Shown here: positions 16,969-25,359 of the stretch, one piece after another | Numbering within the stretch: position 1 is the first letter of the stretch | Layout: each line of letters opens with the position of its first letter | Assembly: GCF_001645105.1 (NCBI RefSeq) | Contig: NZ_LKEG01000032.1 | Location: 45,557-108,580 of the forward strand | Direction of reading: 5' to 3' | Length of the DNA stretch: 63,024 bases | DNA from: Pseudomonas marginalis | GTDB taxonomy: Bacteria; Pseudomonadota; Gammaproteobacteria; Pseudomonadales; Pseudomonadaceae | Notes under the pieces: generated by a model | What the model was told of the DNA's origin: nothing | Databases searched by the model: none | What the model saw: only the letters and a program-made list of their open reading frames with translations | Program-made: the position numbers and the translations under genes

Positions 16969-17217
16969 TCAGCGGCGAAAGAGACGGTCTAGAACCAGCA
17001 GCGCTACTGCACCAATCGCGATTGCAGCAACCGGTTTCTCTTTGACGAACGTGGATACGCTGTCCAGCGCATCGCCATAGGTTTGGGTCAGCTGACCAGC
17101 AGCTTGACGTCCAGCACCTTCAGCTTCCAGCTTCGAATCACCAAACAGTTTTCCGACTGCGCTCTGCGCTTTGCCGGCAACCTTTTCTACAGCGCCTTCA
17201 ACTTGTTCGCTCTTCAT
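16969..17217 (-). CDS. CsbD-like stress protein with C-terminal membrane anchor
   Basis: An 82-aa protein. The N-terminus KSEQVEGAVEKVAGKAQSAVG follows the CsbD pattern. The C-terminus VKEKPVAAIAIGAVALLVLDRLFRR is the anchor typical of DUF883/ElaB-like proteins. Such proteins are induced by stress or stationary phase and some bind ribosomes at the membrane. It is a single gene with its own start ATG 17217. Confidence 0.75.
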   Translation of the reverse strand: MKSEQVEGAVEKVAGKAQSAVGKLFGDSKLEAEGAGRQAAGQLTQTYGDALDSVSTFVKEKPVAAIAIGAVALLVLDRLFRR

Positions 17218-17404
17218 GATTCACCAAACCTTCGTGTGTGATTGAGTAACCCAGAAAAACCTGGGCTTGAAGCAACCTGCACAGAGTTAGGGGAACGGGC
17301 GTAATGATTAGTTCAAAGTTGATGAGCCTCAGGATTTGTCCGCAAGACACCTAACCATTTCTTATGCTGCGCTATGCTGAGCGGCCCTGAAGGAGATCAC
17401 CCCA

Positions 17405-17614
17405 ATGCCAAAGGAATACTCATTGTCAGATGTGCTGGAAAGGATGTACCAAAACCAACTCGCCCTAGAGGCAGCGCTGATGGAATTAACCCTGCACGTC
17501 GAGGCTCACGGTCATGCAGACGCTGGAGATAACGTCCGTGGCGCGCTTGAGACCATCGGCGAGAACGCCGGCCATATCAAGCAAGGTCTAGCCCGGCTCA
17601 AAAAGCTCCCATGA
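17405..17614 (+). CDS. small hypothetical protein, 69 aa
   Basis: An amphipathic helical protein (SLSDVLERMYQNQLALEAAL..., ending IKQGLARLKKLP). The ATG at 17405 is preceded by GAAGGAGATC, a very good ribosome binding site, which supports real translation. No family name is known to me and no signal peptide is visible. Confidence 0.65.
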   Translation: MPKEYSLSDVLERMYQNQLALEAALMELTLHVEAHGHADAGDNVRGALETIGENAGHIKQGLARLKKLP

Positions 17615-17939
17615 GGCAGCCGCTCTTTGATTTTGATCTCAAACGCGCCTCACGCGAGGGCTACATAACAGGGAAAGCTGCGATCAACTTTCCACACGTA
17701 GGAAGCACTAATGGCACACTTCTGCTCCAGACGCATTCCAGCCTCGTCCGCCTCGTCCGTCGCCCCACGCAATAATCCGCTTAAATTCAAACTGGCTTGC
17801 TACCTGGCCATTGCTGGAAACTCCAAGCGAAAGCTCGTTCCTGACGAACTACTGTCTACGCTTACCCGAAGGCCATGTAACCGAAATTGAGAAAGCCCCT
17901 CATCACCTGATGAGGAGCTAGTACAGCGCAGCTGGATGA
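17615..17939. other. intergenic stretch, ends with a hairpin
   Basis: No gene seen. The only clear element is the hairpin at 17898-17915 next to the stop of the NTF2-like gene. Confidence 0.5.
17898..17915 (-). terminator. terminator candidate after NTF2-like gene
   Basis: Stem CCTCATC/GATGAGG with a 4-nt loop lies 25 nt after the stop at 17940. On the minus strand GGGCTTTCTC follows, which is only a weak U-rich tail. Confidence 0.45.
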
Positions 17940-18434
17940 CTAAGGCGCTACATTCGTGTTGAAAATCTTGCTAACCACAGTCCACTTGCCATCGACTTTC
18001 AACAGATGGAAAAAGTCAGTGAAGGAAATACCTGACATGTCGTTGGCGTCGATGCGAGCGCTAGCCGCAGTACCGACGATCTCGATGCGGGTAATTGCAG
18101 CCTTTGCATCCGGAGATGGGCGGAAACCCTTGTCAATTCCCTCGAACAAGATTGGAATCGCGCCGCCTTCCAACTTGCCATCGGCGCCGACGCTGTACAT
18201 CGTCGCATGTTCATTGAAAGCGGGTTTCATGATACTGCTCTTGGCCTGCTTGCAACCCTCAATGTACTTGTTAAGTACCTCTGTAATAGCTTGATAGTCT
18301 TCTACGTACGTAGCTTTGCTGACAGTCTTACTACTGACTTGCGGGCTACTTGGTGCATTTTCTGCGTGAGCCATCGTGCCAATGCTCAAAATCAAGGCCA
18401 CGAAAACCAGCTGCTTAATAGATGTAGTTTTCAT
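17940..18434 (-). CDS. secreted NTF2-like protein
   Basis: A 164-aa protein. Residues 1-24 form a signal peptide (KQLVFVALILSIGTMAHA). The rest is a SnoaL/lumazine-binding-type NTF2-like domain (YQAITEVLNKYIEG... DFFHLLKVDGKWTVVSKIF). This fold forms a small alpha+beta cone that binds diverse ligands and is sometimes catalytic. It is a near copy of the cytoplasmic 127-aa protein at 19694. The two flank a secreted esterase on the same strand, suggesting local duplication with one copy gaining or losing the export signal. Confidence 0.8.
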   Translation of the reverse strand: MKTTSIKQLVFVALILSIGTMAHAENAPSSPQVSSKTVSKATYVEDYQAITEVLNKYIEGCKQAKSSIMKPAFNEHATMYSVGADGKLEGGAIPILFEGIDKGFRPSPDAKAAITRIEIVGTAASARIDANDMSGISFTDFFHLLKVDGKWTVVSKIFNTNVAP

Positions 18435-18564
18435 TTAGTCGCTCTTCGTAAGGAGTGCAATTATTGAAATATACTCAACCGCAAAAACGCAGCAGACGCT
18501 CCGGGAATCTGCTGTGTGCATGCAGCTTCGCAATGAAATGACGATGTGTTTTCAATGACGAAGC

Positions 18565-18588
18565 CCGCAGTTTCACAGTGACCTGCGG
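18565..18588 (-). terminator. hairpin after esterase gene
   Basis: CCGCAG...CTGCGG with an inner TCAC/GTGA pairing lies 17 nt after the esterase stop (18606). The U-tract is better on the plus strand (ATTCTTTGTTTTT), so direction and function are uncertain. Confidence 0.4.
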
Positions 18589-18605
18589 ATTCTTTGTTTT
18601 TGAAA

Positions 18606-19625
18606 TTACTTGCTCAGGTTGATCTTGAGTTCCTGAGATGCCTGCGCAATCGCGCTGCGCGGCGTCGGCAGATGGCTGAAGCCGTTCGACAGACCGAAAT
18701 CGTGAATCATGCCGTTGTAGCGAACCGTCTTCACAGGCACACCCGCCGCGTCGAGCTTGCGGCCGTACGCTTCAGCTTCATCGCGCAGGACATCGAATTC
18801 GGCAGTCTGGATCAGCGTCGGCGGCAAGCCCTTCAACTGTTCGGTCGTGGCCTGCAGTGGAGAAGCGTAAATCTGTTTGCGTGCCTCGGCGTTGGGTGCG
18901 TAATTGTCCCAGAACCACGCCATCATATCCTTCGTCAGGAAATAGCCTTTGGCAAAGGCCTTGTACGACGGCGTGTCAAAGTTGAAGTCTGTCACTGGGC
19001 ACAGCAACACTTGCGAACGCAGTGCGGGTTCACCCTTCTCGTTCGCCATCAGGGCAACTACGGCGGCAATGTTCCCGCCAGCACTGTTGCCGGCTACGCC
19101 GAGGCGAGTGCCGTCTACCTTGATCTCTTGCCCGTGTTCGGCGACCCATTTTGTCGCGGCATAGGCTTGCTCGGCGGCGACGCCATATGCCGCCTCTGGC
19201 GAAAGGCTGTAGTTGACGAAGACCGCCACCGCACCCGAGCCCACCACCAGGTCACGCACCAATCGCTCGTGGGTCGGGAAGTCGCCCAAAACCCAGCCGC
19301 CGCCATGGAAATACATAAACGCGGGCAGAGTCTTCTGCTGGCTACCGACCGGGCGCACGATGGTCAGCTTCAGATCACTGCCGTTGACGCGTATCGTCTT
19401 CTCGCTGACATCAGCTGCCGGCAAGACTACTTGGGGGGCAGCCTGGGCACCCGCCAGCGCCGCACGGGCATCGACCGGCGTCATGGAGTCGAGCGTCGGA
19501 ACACCTTCAAGCGATTGCAAGAGTTTCGCGGTGTTGTGCTCAACTCCCGGGTAAGTGGCGGCGGAGGCAGTACCGGGCGCAAGTGTAACGACCGTAAGAG
19601 CCAGAGCAGAGGTAAGGGTTTTCAT
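18606..19625 (-). CDS. secreted alpha/beta-hydrolase (HSL-type esterase)
   Basis: A 339-aa protein. Signal peptide (ALALTVVTLAPGTASA); oxyanion-hole HGGGW at about 103-107; nucleophile elbow GNSAGGN near 177; catalytic Asp in EFDVLRDEAEAYG; His in MIHDFGL. This is the hormone-sensitive-lipase (family IV) arrangement, hydrolysing short acyl esters, here in the periplasm or outside. It lies between two NTF2-like genes, 68 nt downstream of the 127-aa one, in a likely three-gene operon controlled by the divergent LysR gene at 20197. Confidence 0.85.
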   Translation of the reverse strand: MKTLTSALALTVVTLAPGTASAATYPGVEHNTAKLLQSLEGVPTLDSMTPVDARAALAGAQAAPQVVLPAADVSEKTIRVNGSDLKLTIVRPVGSQQKTLPAFMYFHGGGWVLGDFPTHERLVRDLVVGSGAVAVFVNYSLSPEAAYGVAAEQAYAATKWVAEHGQEIKVDGTRLGVAGNSAGGNIAAVVALMANEKGEPALRSQVLLCPVTDFNFDTPSYKAFAKGYFLTKDMMAWFWDNYAPNAEARKQIYASPLQATTEQLKGLPPTLIQTAEFDVLRDEAEAYGRKLDAAGVPVKTVRYNGMIHDFGLSNGFSHLPTPRSAIAQASQELKINLSK

Positions 19626-19693
19626 GACGTTTCCATTTTTATGCCTGAGTGCTGGGAAGCCTCAACTGCTACAGACTTAAGGACGACAGAGGT

Positions 19694-20077
19694 TCAAGGC
19701 GCGACGTGAGTGTGAAAGATCTTGCTGACGACCGTCCACTTACCGTCAACTTTCAACAGATGGAAAAAGTCGGTAAACGAAATGCCGGACATGTCGTTTG
19801 CGTCGATGCGCGCGCTCGCCGCGGTACCGACAATCTCAATGCGGACGATAGCTGCCGGTGCATCAGGAGAGGGGCGAAACCCTTCATCGATCCCCTTGAA
19901 CAGGATAGGAATTGCGCCGCCGGCCAGCTTACCGTCGCCATCGACGCTAAACATGGTCGCTTGCTCATTGAAAGCAGGCTTCATGAGACTGCTTTTTGCT
20001 TGCTTGCAGCCCTCGATGTACTGGTTAAGCACCTCGGTGATGGCTTGGTATTCGTGTACGTAAGTAGGTTTGCTCAT
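19694..20077 (-). CDS. NTF2-like protein, cytoplasmic paralogue
   Basis: A 127-aa protein. It has the same NTF2-like domain as the gene at 17940, differing at only a minority of positions over about 125 residues (shared ITEVLN, YIEGCKQAKSS, GFRPSPDA, SARIDANDMSGISFTDFF), but without a signal peptide. First gene of the minus-strand unit facing the LysR gene. One copy cytosolic and one exported around an exported esterase suggests handling of the same ligand on both sides of the membrane; this is inference. Confidence 0.8.
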   Translation of the reverse strand: MSKPTYVHEYQAITEVLNQYIEGCKQAKSSLMKPAFNEQATMFSVDGDGKLAGGAIPILFKGIDEGFRPSPDAPAAIVRIEIVGTAASARIDANDMSGISFTDFFHLLKVDGKWTVVSKIFHTHVAP

Positions 20078-20097
20078 GGTTCTACTCCTGCATCAGT

Positions 20098-20158
20098 TGA
20101 TGCCTATGTATCGCTGATTTGGCGTAACAAATTATTTGATGCACCACTATAGGCATCA
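20098..20158. promoter_or_regulatory. LysR operator candidate, inverted repeat
   Basis: TGATGCCTAT at 20098-20107 and its exact reverse complement ATAGGCATCA at 20149-20158 lie in the 119-bp gap between the divergent NTF2-like and LysR genes. The neighbouring TATCGCTGAT and ATCAGCGATA add further symmetry. This is the expected place for autoregulated LysR binding. Confidence 0.55.
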
Positions 20159-20196
20159 GCGATAATGAATAAAATGATCACAAGCATGGATACCGT

Positions 20197-21168
20197 ATGA
20201 GCAATAAAGTCATAATAAAAACCGCATCACACACGGATACTCATAAAGCAGCAGTCGCCCTACCCCCCGTGCATCTTCCAGGCCTTTTAACGTTTGAGGC
20301 TGCTGCCAGGCATTTGAATTTTGCCCGCGCGGCTATCGAGCTAGGCGTCACGCCTACTGCTGTATCACGCACCATCAAAGGCATAGAAGCGCAGCTGAAT
20401 GTGCGATTGTTCAATCGTACAACTCGCAGTGTCAGCTTGACTGAGGCTGGCGAAGCGCTGATCGGAGCATTAGCCCCTGCACTGGCACTGATCAAGGACG
20501 CGTTGTCACAGGCCTTGCTTGCGACCGACCAGCCATCTGGTACCGTGCGCCTAAACTCCTCCTACGTCGCATACCGTATCTTTATCGAACCGCACCTCAC
20601 CGCCTTCATGGAAAGATTCCCACTTATCAATGTCGAGATATCTCTGGATAATCGGCTGAGTGATATCGTCAACGCCGGTTTTGATATCGGCATACGCATG
20701 GGAAAACGCGTTCAGAACGATATGGTGTCCGTGCAGCTGGGATCGCTACAAAAAAGAATTGTCGTTGCTGCACCGGATTACTTCCGCGATCTGAGTGAAC
20801 CAGAAACCATTGAGGAACTGCTAGAGCACAACTGCATTCGTCAACGTTATTCCGTTGGCGGCAGACTGTTCGAATGGAAGTTCGACGCTCAAGGCCAAAT
20901 GACCCAAGTCGACGTTCAAGGGCGCTTTGTTTTCGATGAGATGAGATCCGTTCTGGATGCAGCCATACAAGGTCAGGGCATCGGCTTCGTCTTCGAAAAT
21001 TTTGCAAAGCAAGAGTTAGCCAGCGGAATGCTGCGGCACATATTGAAGGAGCACAGCGCACTAGATGATGCGTTTAATCTGTACTATCCGCATCGCAAGC
21101 ACATGCCTGGAAAGCTTCGTGCATTTGTTGACTTCATGCGCAGTGCAAATCGGATGGAATCCGATTGA
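20197..21168 (+). CDS. LysR-family transcriptional regulator
   Basis: A 323-aa protein. The winged HTH is at about residues 27-85 (LLTFEAAARHLNFARAA, TPTAVSRTIKGIEAQLNVRLF, NRTTRSVSLTEAG), followed by a periplasmic-binding-protein-like effector domain. Such regulators usually control the divergent operon, here the NTF2-like/esterase genes, in response to a small molecule. The first 28 residues are a longer N-terminal tail than usual. Confidence 0.85.
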   Translation: MSNKVIIKTASHTDTHKAAVALPPVHLPGLLTFEAAARHLNFARAAIELGVTPTAVSRTIKGIEAQLNVRLFNRTTRSVSLTEAGEALIGALAPALALIKDALSQALLATDQPSGTVRLNSSYVAYRIFIEPHLTAFMERFPLINVEISLDNRLSDIVNAGFDIGIRMGKRVQNDMVSVQLGSLQKRIVVAAPDYFRDLSEPETIEELLEHNCIRQRYSVGGRLFEWKFDAQGQMTQVDVQGRFVFDEMRSVLDAAIQGQGIGFVFENFAKQELASGMLRHILKEHSALDDAFNLYYPHRKHMPGKLRAFVDFMRSANRMESD

Positions 21169-21306
21169 TTGAATGCTCGCTTACAAAGTCCCGATTGTAT
21201 CGACGAGACCCCAACGCCCCGAACACACTCATTGTCGACTGATGCATGCTGGCGAACCTGCTTGGGATTACGACGGGGGAAACGGGCTCATCAGACCAGC
21301 TCAAGG

Positions 21307-21346
21307 CAGGCGCCGGTCTTCTGTAAACCAGAAGACTGGCGCCCTG
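21307..21346 (-). terminator. long inverted repeat after the liv/DUF1330 genes
   Basis: Arms of about 17 bp (CAGGCGCCGGTCTTCTG and, 5 nt later, CAGAAGACTGGCGCCCTG) pair with one bulge and one G-T pair. It starts 6 nt after the DUF1330 stop. There is no U-run, so it may act as an RNA 3'-end stabiliser rather than a classical terminator. It also separates this unit from the convergent LysR gene. Confidence 0.55.
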
Positions 21347-21352
21347 CTGCTG

Positions 21353-21655
21353 TTACGAGGCCGTACCTTCGAGCAGGTACAGATCTGTTTTCGCCGAACG
21401 AGTACGGTAGCCAATCACATCCTGATAATCCTGGGAGTGATAAAACTCTCGAGCCTTCTCAGGGCTTTCGAATTCGACGAGTACCACGCGCTCGACACGA
21501 CGATCACCCTCGAGTACCTCGGGTTCGCCGCCTGCGATAGCGAAAATCGCACCCCACTTTTCGAGTACGGGCCCCACGCGCGTCATGTACTCGTTGTAAA
21601 AATATTCTGGATCGGTCACGACCAGTTCGGCATAGATGTAACCTTTCTTTTGCAT
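21353..21655 (-). CDS. DUF1330 (dimeric alpha-beta barrel) protein
   Basis: A 100-aa protein with a ferredoxin-like fold of the DUF1330 type: GYIYAELVVTDPEYF..., VVLVEFESPEKAREFYHSQDYQ. Related small proteins bind or transform small aromatic or unsaturated molecules, but the reaction is unknown. It is the last gene of the minus-strand liv-type operon, 26 nt after livF. Its leader carries an AACAATAA motif 10-22 nt upstream of the ATG. Confidence 0.85.
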   Translation of the reverse strand: MQKKGYIYAELVVTDPEYFYNEYMTRVGPVLEKWGAIFAIAGGEPEVLEGDRRVERVVLVEFESPEKAREFYHSQDYQDVIGYRTRSAKTDLYLLEGTAS

Positions 21656-21664
21656 GACAACACC

Positions 21665-21677
21665 TTTTTATTGTTGT
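21665..21677 (-). promoter_or_regulatory. Hfq/Crc-type A-rich motif before DUF1330 gene
   Basis: The mRNA-sense sequence ACAACAATAAAAA fits AAnAAnAA and abuts the ribosome binding site. Confidence 0.5.
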
Positions 21678-21681
21678 GAAA

Positions 21682-22410
21682 TTAATGGGCTGAACCGAGG
21701 TAGGCTGCCCGTACAGCGGGATCACTGCGCAGCTTGCTGGCAGCGCCGTGTATCGATATGTAGCCGTTCTCAAGGACATACGCGTAGTCGCTGACCTCAA
21801 GGGCCGCCGCTGCGAATTGCTCGACAAGAAGCATTGTCACGCCGGTGGCCTTCAACCGCTCAATGATGCGAAAAACTTCGTCAACCAGGATCGGCGCCAG
21901 GCCCATTGAAGGTTCATCGAGAAGTATTACTTCAGGAGAGAGCATCACGGCACGTGCCATGGCGAGCATCTGCTGCTCACCTCCCGACAATGTGCCCGCA
22001 AGCTGTTTGCGACGCTCCTGAAGACGCGGAAACAACTCCAGAGCTCGCTCCAGATCCTGAGCGATATTTCCTTTCGGCCGGCTGCGCATGAAACGAGGAA
22101 AGGCACCCAGGGTGATGTTGTCGATCACCGAAAGCGTGGGAAACACCCGCCGCCCCTCAGGTGAATGGGCCAAGCCGCAGCGTGCGATTTTGTGGGAAGG
22201 CAGCCCAGCAATATTTTTGCCGTCCAGCATGACCGTGCCCTGCTGCGGACAGATCATTCCAGACAAGGCTCGCATTGTCGTTGTCTTGCCAGCGCCGTTA
22301 CTCCCTATGAGGCTGACCACCTGCCCCTTTAGGACTTCCAGGCTGATTCCATGAAGTACCTGAATCTTGCCGTAGCCAGCATGAAGGTTATCGACTTTGA
22401 GCATGGTCAC
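21682..22410 (-). CDS. livF: branched-chain-type ABC transporter ATPase LivF
   Basis: A 242-aa ATPase. Walker A GSNGAGKT near 37-44, signature LSGGEQQMLAMARA, Walker B VILLDEPSMGLAP, and the LivF-type C-terminus. It pairs with the LivG half of the upstream fusion protein to drive import. Its start overlaps the LivM-LivG stop by 4 nt (ATGA). In this catabolic setting the cargo is likely a carboxylate or aromatic substrate rather than an amino acid; this is inference. Confidence 0.9.
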   Translation of the reverse strand: MTMLKVDNLHAGYGKIQVLHGISLEVLKGQVVSLIGSNGAGKTTTMRALSGMICPQQGTVMLDGKNIAGLPSHKIARCGLAHSPEGRRVFPTLSVIDNITLGAFPRFMRSRPKGNIAQDLERALELFPRLQERRKQLAGTLSGGEQQMLAMARAVMLSPEVILLDEPSMGLAPILVDEVFRIIERLKATGVTMLLVEQFAAAALEVSDYAYVLENGYISIHGAASKLRSDPAVRAAYLGSAH

Positions 22411-24410
22411 GCCCCCTTCTGCACAAGAACGGGTGGTGAAATGCGTTCTACCTGTGGTGCTGGGACGACAGCTTCTGCGGCACTTCCTCCGAGGTAGGCC
22501 TCTATCACCCGAGGATTAGACTGAACATCGGCTGGCTTGCCCTCGGCAATTTTCTGGCCGAAATCCAGCACGGTCACTGTGTCGCAGATGCTCATCACCA
22601 TGTCCATGTGGTGCTCGATCAAGACCACGGTTACGCCGTGATCCTTGATCTTTTTGATGATCTGGACGAGCTCGGCAATATCCGCAGCGGTCAACCCGGC
22701 CGCGGGCTCATCGAGTAACAGCAACTTGGGTTGCAAAGCGAGCGCTCGGCCAATCTCGAGCAGGCGTTGCTTTCCGTATGGAAGGTTCCTGGCCTGCTCG
22801 CTGCGAAGTGCTTTGAGTCCAATGAAATCAAGGATATTGAGGGCCTTCTCCCTTGCTTGCAGCTGTTCGGCTTGATAACCAGGGAGGTTGAGCAGGATAG
22901 AAGGTAGGCCCCGCTGGAACGTATGGTTAAAAGCAACGAGCACGTTTTCCAGCACACTCATCTCGCCGAAGAGCTGTACGTTCTGGAATGTCCGGGCAAT
23001 GCCACCCAACGCAATCTTGGAGGGAGAGCGCCCGACGATCGAATGACCTTCAAACTGGGCCACTCCTACCGTCGGCACATAGATGCCCGTAATCACGTTC
23101 ATCATCGTGCTCTTGCCTGAACCATTGGGCCCAATCAACCCGTGAATGCTTCCGCGCGCCACACTCAAGCACACGCTATTGAGGGCTTTGAGCCCGCCGA
23201 ACTGCATGACAATGCTTTCGGCTTGGAAGATCGGCTCATTGCTCGGCGTCCGGTCGGCGCCTTTATCCCACAAGTTCACTGATCGCGGCCGGTTTGTACT
23301 GACGATCGAGGCCTGATCCTTGCTGAACCTGGAGAAAGGCGCCTTCAAAAAGCCAATAACCCCGTTGGGCAGATAGTAGATGACGGCCAGCATCATTAAG
23401 CCAAAGATTGTCAGTCGCTGTTCGGTAATATCGTCAATGTTGAATGCAAAGACTACGAACGCTACGAGCGCGAGACTCGGTATAGCGATCTGTCTGGGCG
23501 TGAGTCGTTTTTGGAATATCCCGAAGCCCACCGTTATTGCAACGATGACCGCAAGTCCTACGACCAGTGAATGAAACAGGGCAAGGTCAGATAACCAGTT
23601 AGGCAGTAGTACCACCACCGAAGCGCCGATCAGCGCACCCACACGACTCTTTTTCCCTCCGAGGATCAGCGCTAGGAGGAATAACACATTGAGCTCGAAG
23701 CCGAAGCCATTCGGCGCGATGTATTCCTCCGAATAGCTGAACAGACTGCCCGCAAGCCCCGCGAAGGTGGCGCTGATTACAAACGCTATCACCTTATAAC
23801 GGTAAACGTTGACACCCATGCAATCGGCCGCCATGGGACTCCCTCTCAGGGCTGCAAAGGCACGTCCCAAAGGTGAGTGCAGGATGCGTGTCACTGCAAT
23901 GAACGACAATACTACCGCCGCCAGCACTACGTAGTAGAACTCCTGCGAAGACAGCCTGTGCTCGAAAAAAACGGGCTTGAGCACCTGTAACCCTTGAGGG
24001 CCATTGGTGAGGAACGCCATTTCATTGATTAGAATCAGGATGATCGTCGAGAACGCGAGCGTCACCATCGCAAGATAGGGCCCGGTGACCCTTAATGCGG
24101 GAAACGCCAGAATCCCACCAAATACTGCAGTCACGGCCATCGCTGCGGGAACCGCAACGTAGAAAGGCAGGCCCAGTTTTGTGGCGATCAGACCGGCGGT
24201 ATAAGCACCGACCGCAAACAGCCCTGCATGCCCCAAGGAAACTTCACCGGTATATCCAACAAGGATGTCCATGCCGAATAGCAATACAGCATAGATACCG
24301 ATCACCACCACCAGATGCAGGTAATAGGGGTTAGGGAATGCCAGGGGCAGTACCGCTGCTACAAGTAAAAGCAAGCAGCTAACAAGTAGTTGGACGTTGC
24401 GCATACTCAC
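22407..24410 (-). CDS. LivM-LivG fusion: ABC permease plus ATPase
   Basis: A 667-aa protein joining two normally separate components. Residues 1 to about 340 form a LivM-type permease with 8-10 helices (GYTGEVSLGHAGLFAVGAYTAG). After a linker, residues about 390-667 are a LivG ATPase with Walker A GPNGSGKST, LPYGKQRLLEI in the signature position and Walker B LLLLDEPAAGLT. It overlaps livF and livH by 4 nt each. Such fusions are known in proteobacterial aromatic-compound importers. Confidence 0.9.
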   Translation of the reverse strand: MSMRNVQLLVSCLLLLVAAVLPLAFPNPYYLHLVVVIGIYAVLLFGMDILVGYTGEVSLGHAGLFAVGAYTAGLIATKLGLPFYVAVPAAMAVTAVFGGILAFPALRVTGPYLAMVTLAFSTIILILINEMAFLTNGPQGLQVLKPVFFEHRLSSQEFYYVVLAAVVLSFIAVTRILHSPLGRAFAALRGSPMAADCMGVNVYRYKVIAFVISATFAGLAGSLFSYSEEYIAPNGFGFELNVLFLLALILGGKKSRVGALIGASVVVLLPNWLSDLALFHSLVVGLAVIVAITVGFGIFQKRLTPRQIAIPSLALVAFVVFAFNIDDITEQRLTIFGLMMLAVIYYLPNGVIGFLKAPFSRFSKDQASIVSTNRPRSVNLWDKGADRTPSNEPIFQAESIVMQFGGLKALNSVCLSVARGSIHGLIGPNGSGKSTMMNVITGIYVPTVGVAQFEGHSIVGRSPSKIALGGIARTFQNVQLFGEMSVLENVLVAFNHTFQRGLPSILLNLPGYQAEQLQAREKALNILDFIGLKALRSEQARNLPYGKQRLLEIGRALALQPKLLLLDEPAAGLTAADIAELVQIIKKIKDHGVTVVLIEHHMDMVMSICDTVTVLDFGQKIAEGKPADVQSNPRVIEAYLGGSAAEAVVPAPQVERISPPVLVQKGA

Positions 24411-25282
24411 ACCTTCTTGATGGCGGCCCTACCGAAAATGCCGGCCGGCTTGATCATTAACACGATGAGTAACAGCACCAGGCCAGGCACGTCCTTATAG
24501 CCGGTCGACAGGAAGAATCCTGTTGCCGTTTCCGTGACGCCCAGAATGATGCCGCCTACGATGACGCCGAACCCGGAGGTCAGGCCGCCGATAATGGCTA
24601 CCGCGAAGGCTTTGAGGCCTAATGCGACCCCCATGCTTGCGCCAGTGAGGGTCAACGGAGCTACCAGAATTCCTGCAAATGCCGCGGTCATCGAGGACAG
24701 TGCATACGAGAATGTAATGACCGAGCCCGTGTTGATCCCCATCAACCCTGCGGCATCCCGATCAGAACTCGTGGCAACCACTGCTTTGCCGAAAATGGTC
24801 TTGCGATTGAAGAACTCCACCGCCAGCATCATCAGGATGGCGCCGGCTACCACCAGCAGCTCCATCGGCATCACGAACGCCGAGCCGATCTGCAAAGGCA
24901 ATTCCGGTAAGGGAGAAGGAAACTTCATGTCGTCCTTGCCCCAGATGTTTTCTGCCACGTTCTTGAAGATGATCGCCAAAGCGATCGTCGACATAATCCA
25001 GCCGAATTCAGATTTGATTTTCATCGCCGGACGCACCGCAATCCGCTCGACCACTACGCCTTGCAAAGCGCCAAACAACATGACCAGAGGAATGGCGACC
25101 CAGTAACCGACGTAGGGATAAAGCGTGAGACCGACAAGCGCCCCTAGCGCAAGAGCTTCGCCCTGACCAAAGTTAAGCGTCGTGGACGTCGCAAACGTAA
25201 GTTGGTAGCCAAAGGCAATGACCGCGTAAATCATGCCCACGGAGATACCGCTGAGCAGTACTTGTAGAAGTAGCTCGTCCAT
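24407..25282 (-). CDS. livH: branched-chain-type ABC permease LivH
   Basis: A 291-aa inner-membrane permease with the LivH pattern YAVIAFGYQLTFATSTTLNFGQGE near the start and AVAIIGGLTSGFG near the end. It forms the channel with the LivM half of the neighbouring fusion. ATG 25282 starts 78 nt after the substrate-binding protein gene. The genes follow the order binding protein, livH, livMG, livF. Confidence 0.9.
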   Translation of the reverse strand: MDELLLQVLLSGISVGMIYAVIAFGYQLTFATSTTLNFGQGEALALGALVGLTLYPYVGYWVAIPLVMLFGALQGVVVERIAVRPAMKIKSEFGWIMSTIALAIIFKNVAENIWGKDDMKFPSPLPELPLQIGSAFVMPMELLVVAGAILMMLAVEFFNRKTIFGKAVVATSSDRDAAGLMGINTGSVITFSYALSSMTAAFAGILVAPLTLTGASMGVALGLKAFAVAIIGGLTSGFGVIVGGIILGVTETATGFFLSTGYKDVPGLVLLLIVLMIKPAGIFGRAAIKKV

Positions 25283-25359
25283 TGATATGCCCTCCCCTAA
25301 TCGGGGTCGATAAAGGTGGCAGCAGAGTCTTCTACTACCCGAGTTTCAGCGCTGGGGAA

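Noticed and set aside
1..17600. Integrated prophage or complete integrative element
   Set aside because: No integrase, conjugation, capsid or tail genes and no tRNA or att repeats were seen; only island-like cargo is present.
18594..19709. Long plus-strand frame (371 aa) across the esterase gene
   Set aside because: The minus strand shows a signal peptide and all catalytic motifs of an esterase. The plus frame is rich in His/Arg, as expected for an antisense shadow.
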